Shown piece by piece: positions 1 through 11,716 of a DNA stretch of 64,000 nucleotides (positions are counted from its first letter, which is position 1; each line of letters starts with the position of its first letter). The notes under the pieces are model-generated. The model did no database searches, had not been told where the DNA came from, and saw only the letters and a list, made by a program, of their open reading frames with translations. The stretch is from Amphiura filiformis (Eukaryota; Echinodermata; Ophiuroidea; Amphilepidida; Amphiuridae): contig NC_092641.1 of the NCBI RefSeq assembly GCF_039555335.1, positions 33,691,548 through 33,755,547 of the forward strand, given 5' to 3'. A program made the position numbers and the translations under genes.

Positions 1-220
1 ATACTATGCCTGTAGTCTGGATGGTCATTGAATTACCTATTATACAATCACACAGTATTATATAATACCAGGGACTGTGTATGAACACTTAATTAGTCAC
101 ACATCAATAAAGTCAACATTTACTCAAAAGGATGAAATGTCCTTTTTGGAAGATTGTCAACATCTCATAATGTCCTATTTGTAGGTCAAGATTGCCATCA
201 TGAACATCTCATACCTATAA

Positions 221-498
221 GGGACGCACCATTTGATACTCGGTGGGGGGGGGGGTAGGAAGTTAGGGTCGGGGAAAGAAATTTTTGTCGGCGAATTGTT
301 TTTGGTGGTGATTTTTTTTTTTTTGGCCGCCTGGCGGCAAGTTTTTGTTTTTTTAATTTCATGCATTTATACACAGTTAGGTGGGGAAAGGTTTTTTTTT
401 TTAGTGTTGGTGGGGAGTTTTTTTTTTGCTCATGTAGTGGGTGAAGTTTTTTTTTCAAAACTTCATAACCCCACCCTGAGAATCTAATGATGCGTCCC
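221..498. mobile_element. PIF/Harbinger-like MITE, 278 bp
   Basis: The two ends are inverted copies over about 30 bp: the left end begins GGGACGCACCATTTGATAC and the right end reads back as GGGACGCATCATTAGATTC. The trinucleotide TAA lies directly outside both ends (218-220 and 499-501), which is the TWA-type duplication of PIF/Harbinger elements. The interior is G/T-rich homopolymer sequence and has no credible gene, so the copy is non-autonomous. Superfamily assignment is inferred from the 3-bp duplication. Confidence 0.75.
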
Positions 499-715
499 TA
501 AGGGCTGTTGGTGTAGCAAAGTGAGGAGGGTATTATAGTTTAATTGTGCTAATTATAATATGGTGCAATTGCCTATTTTTTTGCCTCTCAAACCACTGAA
601 TTTTATTTACCATGAATAGGCCTACTCTGCTCTTTGTGGTAATGCTATGTTATCAGCATTGTATGATCATAACTTAATAATATGAAACTGAGTGTAAGGA
701 AATGTGAATAAAATT

Positions 716-1135
716 GTTTCATCTGCACAGTGGTGTAGCCAGGACTTTTCAGAGAGAGAGAGGGGGGGGGGGACAAGGCAAATTTCATGTAACAAGTAAA
801 AAGTACAACAAATTTATCCAAAATGGGCTAACAAATAAAAAGTACAACAAGTACGTGCATACAAATCTTAAATATCTGTCAGCCAGCATATCACAGGGGG
901 CCAAGAGGGAATTGAATAAAATTGTGTTCATCCGCTCAGTGATGTAGCTAGGACTTTTGCAGGGGGCAGCAAGGTACATTTCAAGGTGGGGACAATGAAC
1001 TTGGACGAAAATTGTACAAAATGGCCAAAAGGTACAACAAATTTGTCCAAAATGGGCTAAAAAGTACTGTAAATGCATAAAAATCTTAAATATCAGGGCG
1101 GCCAGCATCAAACAGGGGCAAGACTTCTCACGGTG
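716..1135. repeat. Two-copy tandem repeat, ~209 bp period
   Basis: A segment starting at the sequence GTGGTGTAGCCAGGACTTTT (about 730) recurs about 209 bp later as GTGATGTAGCTAGGACTTTT. The shared parts include AAAAGTACAACAAATTT, TCCAAAATGGGCTAA and AAATCTTAAATATC. The copies have diverged through small insertions. The opening words resemble the ends of MITEs elsewhere in the window (18572, 36412), so this may be two tandem MITE remnants. Confidence 0.6.
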
Positions 1136-1416
1136 GATATGATATGGTGGCAAGAAGACTTGCTTCGATCACGATGTAATTGCAATTTCAAGCCATTGAT
1201 TTATATGGAAATGATACTACATATTATATTTCTAAATGATATAATCTCCTCTCATACCATTAATCACATTAAATAAAACATTTTCACAAAATATAACAAA
1301 TTTACAAACCGCGAAAGACTCTGACCGCGCAAGACGGGTGATCGCTAGTTAATCAAATTTAAAAGTGCGACCGTGGCAGAACAAAATCTGAAGTTTCCTA
1401 AATGACTTCCACAGCT

Positions 1417-1818
1417 GGGAGGCGAGTTAGCACAGCGGTAGTTCCTCGCTTTGCACCACTGAGGTCCCGGGTTCAAGCCCGGCGCTGCCCAAGGACTCAT
1501 GTGCACTTGGTTTATCGCGATCCATGCTCGCTCTCGCAGGTTTTCTCCGGGATCTCCGGTTTCCTCCTGCTTTCAAAATCGGTGATTAGTTGTTTCGTTA
1601 TCAAAAACTTCCTTAACCCAATGGAATTTGGGGAGCTGCAGAAAATGGGTGGATGTTACAATCTAAGTGTGGATAGGTTTGCGCCAGGTTCGGCTGCAAC
1701 TAGCCTAGTTGATGCTATCTGATTGTGATGATTCACCATGACTGCTTTGATCCCTCTGAGATCTGGGAAAAGGCGCTATATAAACACCAAAATTTATTTA
1801 TTTATTTATTTATCATCT
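1417..1818 (+). mobile_element. tRNA-derived SINE, full-length copy
   Basis: Positions 1417-1490 form a tRNA-like head. The acceptor strands GGGAGGC and GCTGCCC largely pair, an A box lies around GTTAGCACAGCGGT, the B box is GGTTCAAGCCC, and an anticodon-like loop CTTTGCA suggests descent from tRNA-Ala(UGC). A tRNA-unrelated body follows, then the 3' end GGCGCTATATAAA with a (TTTA)n tail at 1795-1818. The A and B boxes would serve as an internal RNA polymerase III promoter, and the 3' tail presumably recruits a partner LINE I cannot name. A second, head-less copy lies at 10142-10462. Confidence 0.85.
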
Positions 1819-1951
1819 TTTTTCTCCCTTCTTGCAAGTTTGTAGACAAATGCAGTGGCCAGTGATCGATTTTCGTATATTTTTGTGTAGCAAAAACTGC
1901 TGTGCTGCTACTCACTTTCAGATTTGAGTAGCAATTCCAAAATTGTGATTA

Positions 1952-2605
1952 GAGAGGTTACTAGCACTTCACCCTTGTGCGGCACATAAAAGATGACACT
2001 TTAGTGGCACAGATTACTTGATGACATATTGTAGGCCAACATTCCTTGGATGGCACACGATGACATTAAGATGACATTCGTTCTTTCCACACTTGATATT
2101 TTCCAGCAAGGGGAGAGGTTACTAGCACTTCACCCTTGTGCGGTACATAAAAGATAACATTTTCGCGGCACAAATTACTTGATGACATTTTGTAGGCACA
2201 CATTTCTTGGCACACGACGACATTAGATGACATTCATTCCTTCCACAAATTAAATTTTACAGCAAGGGGAGAGGTTACTAGCACTTCACCCTTGTGCCGC
2301 ACGGCAAATAAAAGATGACATTTTTCGGTAAGAATTACTTGATGACATATTCCTGTAGGCACACATACCTTTTGCACACGACGACATCAGGATCACATTC
2401 GTTCTTTCCATACATGATATTTTACAGCAAGGGGAGAGGTTACTAGCATTTCACCCTTGTGTAGCACATAAAAGATGACATTTTTCAGTACGAATTACTC
2501 GATGACATATTTTTGTGGGCACATCTCTTGGCACACGTCGACGTTAAGATGAATTCGTTCTTTCCACACTTTATATTTTACAGCAAGGGGAGAGGTTACT
2601 TACGA
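1952..2605. repeat. Satellite block, ~159-bp unit, four copies
   Basis: The phrase GAGAGGTTACTAGCACTTCA recurs at about 1953, 2113, 2269 and 2433, and its first part again at 2589, giving steps of 156-164 bp. Each unit also carries AAAAGATGACA, TTACTTGATGACAT and a CAGCAAGGGGAGAGG end. There is no coding potential. The block directly abuts the 60-bp minisatellite. Confidence 0.85.
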
Positions 2606-2620
2606 CGCCCCGGAAGGGTC

Positions 2621-3244
2621 ATAGTAAAAATATTTATTTTTGTGACAGTGAAAAATATATTTTGACCTTTTTATCATACTAAATAGTGAAAATATATTTT
2701 TGGTGGGCAGCAAAAAATATATTTTTACCTTTTTATCACACTTAATAGTGAAAATATATTTTTGGTGGGCATTAAAAAATATATTTTGACCTTTTTATCA
2801 TACTAAATAGTAAAAATATATTTTGGTGGGCAGTAAAATATATTTTTACCTTTTTATCACACTTAATAGTGAAAATATATTTTTGGTGGGCATTAAAAAA
2901 TATATTTTGACCTTTTTATCATACTAAATAGTAAAAATATATTTTGGTGGGCAGTAAAATATATTTTGACCTTTTATCATACTTAATAGTGAAAATATAT
3001 TTTTGGTGGGCAGCAAAAAATGTATTTTGACCTTTTTATCATACTAAATAGTGAAAATATATTTTTGGTGTGCAGTAAAAATATATTTTGACCTTTTTAT
3101 CACACTTATTAGTGAAAATATATTTTGGTGGGCATTAAAAAACATATTTTGACCTTTTTATCATACTTAATAGTGAAAATATATTTTTGGTGGGCAGCAA
3201 AAAATATATTTTGACCTTTTTATCATATTAAATAGTGAAAATTT
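2621..3244. repeat. 60-bp minisatellite, left block
   Basis: About ten A/T-rich units of 58-62 bp each contain TGGTGGGCAG, AATATATTTTGACC, CTTTTTATCA and TAATAGTGAAAA. In the middle, units alternate between TCATACTAAATAG and TCACACTTAATAG forms, suggesting a ~120-bp higher-order dimer. The block stops at GTGAAAAT, where the LINE tail begins, and resumes at 9511. Confidence 0.9.
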
Positions 3245-3579
3245 ATTTATTTATTTATTTATTTATTTACAACATGTTTACCCAGGGTAGCCCGATTCAG
3301 CCGAAGCTGGTCTAACACGGGGCCATGCAAAATACATAGAAGGAATATAATTATAGAGAATTACAAAGAATATAATTATACAATTTACAACTCAAGCCAT
3401 TATTAAAAGATACATTAAAAGAATATAAATCTCAAATACATTTGTACAGTTTGCAATAATTATTAAAACTCACATGCCATTATTAAATGAACATTGATCC
3501 ATAAAAACATCATATAAAACACATAATAACTCAGTAACATATATATTTCAAGATGTTATTTACATTATACACTATTTAA

Positions 3580-4497
3580 TTAAAACTGGTGAAAATAAAC
3601 ATTTTTGTAATACCGTTTAAAAGTTTGCACATTTATTGAGTTTCTAATATCATTTTCAATGTTGTTCCATAATTTTACACCACTGTAACTGAGCGATGAT
3701 TTAAAACATTCTAAGTCATATCCATGAATTGAAGGTGGCAAAGCCAACTGACCAGCAGCAGCCTGTCGTGTGTTAACATTGTGAGTTGTACATACATGGT
3801 TAAACATTTTTGCAAGATAATGTGGCGCCAGGCCATTAAGAGATTTATAAACCATTAGTGCTTTAAAATAATCATTACGAGTGTGAAGCCGTTCCCAACC
3901 AAGAATTCTAAACATGAAATCTGATGAAGTTAAGTTGTTCACGCTCAAAATCACTCTTGCACAGCGTTTATGAAGAACATTAAGTTTGGAACTGTCATCT
4001 TTAAAACGACCATACCATGAGATATTGCAATAGTCAAATATAGGCTGAACAAACGATTTAAAAATAACATTTAATGTATCAATTTCAAGGAAAGGTTTCA
4101 GGCGTCTTAATAGCCCAATCTTACAGAAAACCTTTTGAATAATACTATTAACTTGATCATGCCATTTTAACTGATCATCAATAACAACACCTAGGCATTT
4201 TGCCTTTCTTACTCTTTCAAGTTGTTTACCATTAACAAATACAGAAAAATCTTTCTCATTAACATTCCTTAACTTACTCGCAGTTCCAATCAACATAACA
4301 TTTGTCTTATCAGTGTTCAAAAACAATTTATTAACATTCAACCAATTCATTATTGAATCAAGATCAGAAGACAATTTAGCAGATATATCTTGGGGGTCTT
4401 TACCACTGACGGAGAGTGTTGTGTCGTCAGCATACATAGATATTTGACCATGGGAAATTACTTTGTTCATACTGTTGATAAATATAAGGAAAAACAA
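3580..4497 (-). pseudogene. LINE reverse transcriptase, C-terminal part
   Basis: This frame of 305 residues contains the reverse-transcriptase catalytic box YADDTTL (residues 22-28, near 4415-4434), preceded by FFLIFINSMN. Next come the thumb region and a conserved C-terminal segment with FKSSLSYSGVKLWN. It is in a different frame from the upstream RT part because one C is missing from the run near 4515, at motif B (STGVP). Downstream, 3245-3579 is the 3' UTR with the CCCAGGGTAGCCC stretch common in this LINE group. The catalytic residues are intact, so the break is probably recent. Confidence 0.9.
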
Positions 4498-4502
4498 TGG
4501 AC

Positions 4503-5504
4503 CTAGTATACTGCCCGGGGGACACCTGTTGAAACAGGGCGTGAGTTTGACATAGTATCTTTAAAACACACTCTCTGGGTGCGGCACGATAAATATGAAC
4601 TGAACCACTCATGTGCAGTGGCAGAAGCACCCAAATCTTTAAGTTTACTGAGCAATATGTCGTGATTGACGGTGTCGAATGCTTTGCGCAAATCTATAAA
4701 CGAAACACCAATTATTTTACCAGAATTTATACTATTAGTCCAATCATTAACCATATTTAACAAACATGTTTCAGTAGAATGAAAAGGCCTAAAACCTGAT
4801 TGATTTTCATTAATCAGCTTGTTTTCACTTAAATAATCATACAAATGTTTATGAACAGCCTTTTCAATGATTTTGCTCACAACAGGAAGGATGGCAATTG
4901 GCCTGAAGTTGTTAATTGACATATCACCACCTTTGTGAAGAGGAACTACTTTAGCTTCTTTCCATAAATCGGGAAACACACCTGTTCTCAAAGACAAATT
5001 CATAATGTACACAAGGCTGCTCAAAATAGCAGGTTTGGCCAATTTCAAAATTTTGCTACCAATGTCATCAAGACCAGTGGCCTTTTTCTCACTCATGAGG
5101 TCAATTTCTCTACAAATAAATTCACTTGAAATAGATGGTAAATCAAATGCGGGTTTAGAGCAATCGCCAATTGGTTTATCTTCAACATAAACAGATTCAT
5201 CATTGCAAATAGTACCATTGCTATCAACAAGTTTAGCAGCAACACCTGTAAAGTACTTATTAAAACCATTAGCAATATCATTAACACTTGTACACACCTC
5301 GTCATCAATAGTGATTGATGAGGGACTAGGAGAAGCTTTGTGAGGCAAAATATCGTTAAGCGCTTTCCACATCTTCTTAGAATCACCAGCATTTTGGGAC
5401 ACACTTTGCTTACAATAAGTTTCTTTTGCTTTACGAATCATTGATGTAACCTCATTTCTACACTGCTTATATTCTTCCCAATCAGAACTAGTATTACTTC
5501 TCAA
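4503..5504 (-). pseudogene. LINE reverse transcriptase, N-terminal part
   Basis: The frame of 333 residues shows the classical non-LTR RT blocks: EAKVVPLHKGGD, then NNFRPIAILPVVSKIIEK, then NQSGFRPFHSTETCLL, then motif A FIDLRKAFDTVNHDILL with its catalytic Asp, ending at motif B STGVP before the frameshift. The N-terminal linker (RSNTSSDWEEYKQCRNEV) is the normal spacer between endonuclease and RT. It overlaps the endonuclease frame at about 5501-5504, where a poly-A run (about 5526-5540) has slipped. Confidence 0.9.
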
Positions 5505-6271
5505 AGCTTTGCGATGTAAATAATCCCTTTTTTTTTATTCTTTTTAATATCTTTGTTTAACCAAGGTGTTGGTGTAGCTTTTACACGCTTAGACTTTTTA
5601 GGAATATGTTTATCAACAACTCTTTCAAACATTTCATACCATAACTTTAAAGCATCATTGACATTACGAAATTTTTCAATCTCATTCCATGGTACACTAG
5701 TTAGATCATCAACAAACATTTTCTCATCAAATGATTTAAAACACCGATACTCAATGGATTTATGTTCACCTTTCACTGGTTTACAATTTCTAACTGCATA
5801 AATCATGTAATGGTCACTTATTGATGTTTGTATAACACCACAATTACTATATAACTCAGGTTTAGAAGTATAAAATAGATCAATGATTGTTTTGCTATGT
5901 GGCGTGACCCTTGTTGGTAAACAGATCAATTGCTGTAATTGATGCATTTCAGTGACAAACTTAAGATCATTGACCTCCTTGGTGGATACATTAGGAGAAT
6001 AATCACAATTAAAATCTCCAAGCACAACAATCTCATTATCAGCTACAGAAGCATTTGATAACATAACAGACAATTTTTCAGAAAACTCAGTATTTTTTCC
6101 ATTAGGGTTATAGATAGCACACACCAAAATGGGGCTTCTATGGGGCGGTGTTATCTCAGCCCATATACACTCAACACTACCATCAGATAAATCATCTCTT
6201 TTCTTATAATTATAAGTATTTCTAATGTAGAGAGCGACGCCGCCTCCATCTCTTTTTCTGTCTTTTCTTAA
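5501..6271 (-). pseudogene. LINE endonuclease domain, main part
   Basis: The frame encodes the central and C-terminal part of an APE-like LINE endonuclease: GGGVALYIRN, VVLGDFNCDY (catalytic Asp/Asn), then the SDH box ISDHYMIYAV with its catalytic His. The enzyme nicks target DNA to prime reverse transcription. The codons before K-D-R-K-R-D-G lie 2.9 kb away at 9182 because a TTAA element has split the codon series at the TTAA at 6268-6271. Codons above 6271 belong to the insert. Confidence 0.9.
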
Positions 6272-9177
6272 GGGCGTACTACACCCATATATTGGTTTGA
6301 TTGGTCTAAAAAAATATTTTTTCATTTATAGCTAGGCGATATATGCACGGATCATGTGAAAATTAAAAAAATTATGAAAAAACATCGTTTTTCACCTATT
6401 TGTCTTAAAAGTTGATTGGTTGATAAGGACGCTTATTCATCTCGTTTTAAGGGATTTTTGATTTAGCGAGAGTACGTAGTCAATCTTCATAGGGATGGGC
6501 GATACCAGCTTTTGGTACCCATTGTCGAACTAGAGCAGTCAGGGGGTTTGGGTCGTATCGAATTTGTAGAAAAAATAAAACAAAATGAAAGTGGACAATT
6601 TTGGCACTATTATGCCAAGGCCTATATACTAGTGTAAAATTTTAGTTTGGCGGCCGAAAATTTGTGAGAGCCTTTCGTGGACAAGTTTCAATTCCCTATT
6701 ATCGTAGGCCTATAAATTGTTTTAAACATAAATCGGTAAAGCAGAAGCGAAAATGGCCACTTGTATATCGATTACAGGGGAGGGTAAAATGAAGACTAAA
6801 TTGAAGTGATTTGGTGGACCATTTTGGTACTAGTGTGTAAAATTTTAGTTTGAAAAAGCCGCATATTTGTAAAATGATGGTCCATGAAACCTTCCTTGGA
6901 CAAGTTTTCCCTGTAAGCCTATACATAAATTGGGCTTAAATTTGCAAATGTTGGAAGAAGAGCGAAAATGATCATATGTTTATCCACTACATGAGAAGGG
7001 GAGTCTGAGGGGATGTTCCCCCTGAGAAGTTTGAAAAATTTGCAAAATAAAGGTCGAATTGAAGCCATTCGGTGCATTGTTTTTACACTACTATTTGAAT
7101 CAATTGCTTTAAACAGAAAAAGGGCCCGAAATCAATTTGCAAAACTTGAGATTGGCAATTACTAAAGCATGCATAAATCGATGAAGTCGTTATGGAGTCC
7201 GTCTTAATTTTTGACTTTGGTGGCAAAATGTGAGGGGCCCTGCATATCGGCGGACCCGCAGTAATTTTCACGTGCTTTTAGGACGAGGACCGCCTTCAAG
7301 CAATGCCTAGTCATGAGGCCTCTATATAGGACCTACTTCCAATCGTCCCGACTGTGCGGTTATTTACACATGGGCCTACTCAATTACGTGCAATTTAGTT
7401 TCTCTCCTCCTTTCCTCCATTTTCTCTTCTCTTTATTTATTTATTTGGGGGCGTCAGCCACCTGAATCTGCAGCTTTAATTGAGTCCATGTGTAGGCCTA
7501 TGTTGGGGATTGGAGGGGGTACTGAGGCCTACCACATTTAATAATTGAACTTACTTACTCTTTGTGGGATTTCGAATCGCAACACAGGTAATAATAAAAC
7601 CAGTAGCAAACTTCACTTTACCAACAAGATACAACAACTTTACAACTTTCTTTTTAATTAATGAAACAAAGCTTATTTTTGACTCAGAGTTTAAATTTAA
7701 GATGCTAGCCTAAGTCAATAACTTTGCACATTCTTCGGGTTCCTTTGTTTCCATGCACTCTTGTTAAAAGAAGACATAAAACCTGATGATCAGCTGACTC
7801 TTTCTGTTGACAATTTAAGTTTAAAACATTATTAACACAATTTTGTGTTGAAATTAATTGTAAACATTAAACAAAACCAATACATTGGCTATAGTTTCAA
7901 ATCTTTCATAACATATAGGCCTAACCGTGGTGTTTGTAAAATATTTTGTAAAAGATTTGCAATTAGGCCTACTTTGATTGGATTCGAACATTGCAACTTT
8001 ACAATGCTCAAGAACACGAAAACTTGGTGTGTGAAACATTGTTAAAAATTGTATGAAATGAGGATTCCTAGCGTAAACTAGTTTCTATACACTTTTAAAT
8101 GTGAATGATAGGAGGTCTGTAGGCTAAAGGGGGCCCCGAAAAATTTTTGTGATGAATTTTTTTTGCTTCAGCAAGTGTTTGTGAGCGGTCGACGGTCCCT
8201 ATAGGCCTACCACACACTATTTATTCGCTACCCGAAGTCGCTAATAGAGAATGAAAGATTTTTTATTTAATATTTGTTTTCAATTTTCGAATAATTATTT
8301 TTGTTTTCAATAGGCCTCGTTCCATAAAAATAAAAGTAGGCCCTATTGTATCGAAATTGACCGATACCAAAATGGTATCGAATCGCCCACCGCTAGAAAA
8401 ACCAAATCATGGCGTCCGATACAAAAATGTATGCGGAAGTCTTTCGACAAGCGAATACAGTGAGTTTCATGGATTTATACTGGATATATAATGGATTTTC
8501 TTAAAGTGGAATGATTTCAGCATGCGGTACAGGTAAGTGACGAAGCTGTTAATACTCGTGAACTAGTAGGGTGTCCCATTTAGCTGTTATCATTGTGAAC
8601 ATACCGATTCACATTACAAATGCATTATAAATCATGTTTTGTAAGCTTCCCGTATGTCCTCAGAAAACTGAGCAAAAATTCACCTAATACTGAAAACCAA
8701 GGCATTTACTGTTCTTTAATTTCAACCTGATCAAACCTGAAACAAATATGCTGCCTTGCGAACACAAATTTTGCATATCATTGTCAACTAAAAGGGGGGA
8801 AATAAGTTTAATTTCATTGATAACATGAAATTGATGCATATTAATGTTTTCAAAGCTGTGCATAATTAATTAATTTCCCCCAAAAAATAATTTGTATACT
8901 TTTAGCGTCTGTCACAAATGCTTAACAAGTGTGAGTGATTGGATTAACGGTATCAATTCTGAAATTCTATAGAAACTCGATTTTGTGAATCGAGGTCTAT
9001 GTACCTCTTCCGAGCTTATACCTTTAAAAGCATGTAAGCTACATTGATACCGATGCCACCAATAGAACGAGAAGATTTGCCCCTTCATTTTGCATACCAC
9101 TTTGACCAATTTTTTTTTCTCATTTCTCCACAAAATGCAGAAAACCCGCAAAAAAATCCAATGGGTGTAGTACCCCC
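6272..9177. mobile_element. 2.9-kb DNA transposon with TTAA target duplication
   Basis: The left end GGGCGTACTACACCCA and the inverted right end GGGGGTACTACACCCA match at 15 of 16 positions, and TTAA flanks both (6268-6271, 9178-9181). TTAA duplications are typical of piggyBac and Kolobok (and Sola2) families. I find no transposase in the interior, so this is a non-autonomous copy. The interior holds other dispersed repeats, including a second possible TIR pair (6485-8395). Confidence 0.88.
6485..8395. mobile_element. Possible inner element with degenerate TIRs
   Basis: The left GGGATGGGCGATACC and the inverted right GGTGGGCGATTCGATACC are similar, and both are followed by a TTTTGGTA stretch. 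hAT elements often start like this, but I found no 8-bp duplication. Much of the interior (about 6590-7060) is a dispersed repeat with the theme 'GGTCCAtgaa, AAAATTTTAGTTTG, GGCACTA', also seen at 24.9, 40.5, 41.2 and 53.7-54.1 kb. The rest is featureless AT-rich DNA with many AGGCCTA words. Confidence 0.35.
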
Positions 9178-9480
9178 TTAAGATGTTAAAACCAGGTAGA
9201 TGTAACTCACTGTCAACAATACTTCGGTCACAGAGAGTTTCGTTAACGCAAATAATATCGAATACATTACCACACATATGTCGAAACTCATCGATTTTAC
9301 CGATCAAACTGTGCGTATTAATGTGACCAAATTTTATTCCCTTGGATGAAAAATTAGGAACACTACCATTTTGCAATTGCATATACTCATTTTCATGAAC
9401 AACATCATGTGCAACTTTTTCTTGTAAATTCCTAATTTCATGGTCAACAACAACAGTTTTTAAATCAAGTGAACTTGATC
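9178..9480 (-). pseudogene. LINE endonuclease domain, N-terminal part
   Basis: The residues KFGHINTHSLIGKIDEF, then IICVNETLCD, then LHLPGFNILR are the start of an APE-type LINE endonuclease, with the Asn of HINTHS and the catalytic Glu of VNETL present. The frame is open upstream to a TGA near 9507, where the LINE is truncated. It runs to the TTAA at 9178-9181 and continues, in frame, at 6271 once the insert is removed. Confidence 0.88.
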
Positions 9481-9510
9481 TTTCGGCACTCTGAACATGG
9501 CCAAATCCTC

Positions 9511-9850
9511 AATATTTGGTGGGCAGTAAAAAATATATTTTGACCTTTTATCATACTAAATGGTGAAAATATTATTTTGGTGGTGAGTTTAAAATATTTT
9601 CTTACCTTTTTATCATATTTAATAGTGAAAATATTTTTTGGTGGGCAGGAAAAATATATTTGTACCTTTTTATCATAATAAATAGTGAAAAAATATTTTT
9701 TGGTGGGCAAGAAAAATATATTTTTACCTTTTTATCATACTAATTAGTGAAAATATTTTTTTCGGTGGGCAGAAAAATATATTTTCACTAACTTGGGGAG
9801 TCTGTTTTTGTTTTAGTGAAAATATATTTTTCTGCGCCACCGAAAAAAAT
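9511..9850. repeat. 60-bp minisatellite, right block
   Basis: Four to five further units of the same minisatellite as 2621-3244, with TGGTGGGCAG, CTTTTTATCA and TAGTGAAAAT. The block starts mid-unit at ATATTTGGTGGGCAG, the missing remainder of the unit that ends at 3244. The last part (9770-9850) contains an inverted copy, giving a small hairpin. Confidence 0.88.
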
Positions 9851-10141
9851 ATTTTCACCAATTTGTACAGGCGGCGGCGTATGACATGGTCGAGCCGGCA
9901 ACTTGTGAAACCGCCCGGCCGTATGGCATTTTCCAATATAGTCGGTTAATTTTGTGGGGTTCATTATCGAACCCCAACGGTTTTTGCTTGTATTTATATT
10001 ATTTATCAACATAGGCCTATTTGTTTGTGATATTTCAAGCGTTTTAAAATTTCAAAATAATCCCATTCAATTACACGGTTGACGATGAAAATTTACTGAA
10101 TTTAGAGAATGCAATGCGGCCACCACCTGAATTTGCGTAGG

Positions 10142-10462
10142 CCCCGGCGCGGCCCAAGGACTCATGTGCACTTGGTTTATCCCGATCCATGCTCGCTCTC
10201 GCAGGTTTTCTCCGGGATCTCCGGTTTCTCCTGCTTTCAAAATCGGTGATTAGTTGTTTCGTTATCAAAACTTCCTTCACCCAATGGAATTTGGGGAGCT
10301 GCAGAAAATGGGTGGATGTTACAATGTAAGTGCGGATAGGTTGCGCCGGGTTCGGCTGCAACTAGCCTAGTTGATGCGATCTGATTGTGATGATTCACCA
10401 CGAGCGAAATTACAGCGCTTTGAATCCTCTTGAAAAAGCGCTATATAAATTTTTTTTTTTTT
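10142..10462 (+). mobile_element. tRNA-derived SINE, 5'-truncated copy
   Basis: This is a second copy of the SINE at 1417-1818 and starts only at the last bases of the tRNA-like head (GGCGCGGCCC). It matches the first copy through AAGGACTCATGTGCACTTGG, TTTTCTCCGGGATCTCC and GGGGAGCTGCAGAAAATGGG, and ends at AGCGCTATATAAA with a poly-T run. One extra segment near 10404-10425 distinguishes it. Loss of the head fits ordinary 5' truncation during retrotransposition. Confidence 0.85.
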
Positions 10463-10552
10463 CCCCAGTGTAAACAAGTAATCCAAAAGCTGGGGGAAGT
10501 AATTTTTTGTATTTGCTTCTTTTAAAAAGTATGGCACAACTAGCTAGTTCTG

Positions 10553-10849
10553 ATGACAAATAGATATGACTTTTTACCAAACAGTCGGAAACCCAGTTCA
10601 CGATTTCGAGCAAATCTTAAACATGGACGTAGCCCCTTGCGAACTTCGCCTTTGGTCAGAGTCGAGGCTGTTTGGTACGCCTTAAATAGAGGCGGTAGTT
10701 TTACTACTATAGTTCAGGTCAAAAATAACCAATCGGCGGAACTTTCAGAATCGGATCGCCATATAAGGATACAGCTTATGAATAATTATAGTTCATTTCT
10801 AAGGCAGTAACCGCATCCCTCGAGCACTGATTAGCGGCCCGCATCGCAG
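10553..10849 (+). other. Exon-like segment ending at a consensus splice donor
   Basis: An open stretch of 85 codons (10553-10810) is followed at 10849 by CGCAG|GTGAGTTTT, an excellent donor. The protein has no recognisable domain, and the segment is unlike its AT-rich surroundings (more balanced base composition). It could be a 5' untranslated first exon or part of an unknown repeat. I see no partner exon downstream. Confidence 0.25.
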
Positions 10850-10879
10850 GTGAGTTTTTGATCAGTCTCTTTTATTTAC

Positions 10880-11362
10880 CTTTTTCCTAATCTGCCACAG
10901 GTCGTACAGCGTGTGTCAATACTATGATTTATTGAAATTTTGATTGAAACATGTCTTAATTTACGAATTCTTAAAAAAATTTTGCCGGACGCCTCGCGAA
11001 AAATGAAATAATTGGCTGTTACTGATGAGGCGTGTCTGTGAAATGACTAGGGTGACGAATTTTGCACCACTGCGCACACGCAAATTATACTTTGCGTATA
11101 AAAACATGAACATGATGAAACTTTTTCCTAATCTGCCACAGGTCGTTTAGCTTTGGTACTATGATTTATAGAAATTTTGATTGAAACATCATTATTTCAT
11201 AATTATTAAAAAAATTTCAACGGACGCCACGCGAAAAATGAAATAATTGGCTGTTACTGAGGCGTGTCTGTGGCTACCGTGAAATTAAAGGGTGACGAAT
11301 TTTGCACCACTACGTGCACAAACAAATTTTAATTTACGTATAAAAACATGAAATGCATCCAG
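10880..11362. repeat. Direct tandem duplication, 241-bp period
   Basis: The two copies (10880-11120, 11121-11362) share TCCTAATCTGCCACAGGTCGT, GAAATAATTGGCTGTTACTG, GGGTGACGAATTTTGCACCA and ACGTATAAAAACATGAA-type ends. The first words (ATCTGCCACAGGTCGTA) occur a third time at 22751, inside the possible promoter segment, so this is a dispersed module. Confidence 0.75.
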
Positions 11363-11524
11363 CTTTGTAACGGAATACGTTCAGTTTGTGCTTCCATAAA
11401 TTGTCTTCGATCGTGAATATAAATTCGCGATGAACGTCGCCATGGTCGCGATTATTCGTTCTCGAGTTTTGATTTTTTCACGTTTTCCATTGTTTCAGTG
11501 ACCAGACTTGCATGAATCATGATG

Positions 11525-11716
11525 ACTATAGTGAGAATTCAAATTGAATGAATGCAGCTTTCATTAGCTTCATTAGCGTTGGCATGGTTTTATTCACTTC
11601 CGCGTTACTCACACACGTGCGCACCCCCGCACACGCTGGCGTGCATCGCACAGTGTACGCAAAAATCGTCACGCTATTGAAAGCTACGTTCATTCAATTG
11701 GAATTCCCACTATAGT
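11525..11716. mobile_element. Short TIR element (Tc1/mariner-like MITE candidate)
   Basis: The 44-bp ends are inverted copies with 39 of 44 positions matching, beginning ACTATAGTGAGAATTC on the left and ACTATAGTGGGAATTC when the right is read back. The TA dinucleotides at 11527-11528 and 11713-11714 could be the target duplication. The interior has several GCGCAC/CACACG words and no frame. Confidence 0.65.

Larger units (their letters stand above)
3245..9510 (-). mobile_element. 5'-truncated CR1/Jockey-group LINE, interrupted by a TTAA element
   Basis: Read on the minus strand, this is an apurinic-type endonuclease, then a reverse transcriptase, then a 3' UTR (3245-3579) ending in a (TTTA)n-type tail at 3245-3268. 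Without the 2.9-kb insert it is about 3.36 kb. A TGA just upstream of the first readable codons, and the direct join to minisatellite at 9511, show that the 5' end is truncated. Two single-base frameshifts in homopolymer runs (about 5530 and 4515) inactivate it. Domain order and motifs place it in the CR1/L2/Jockey group, but I cannot assign the clade. Confidence 0.88.

Noticed and set aside
233..487. Hydrophobic open frame
   Set aside because: It is the G/T homopolymer interior of the MITE at 221-498.
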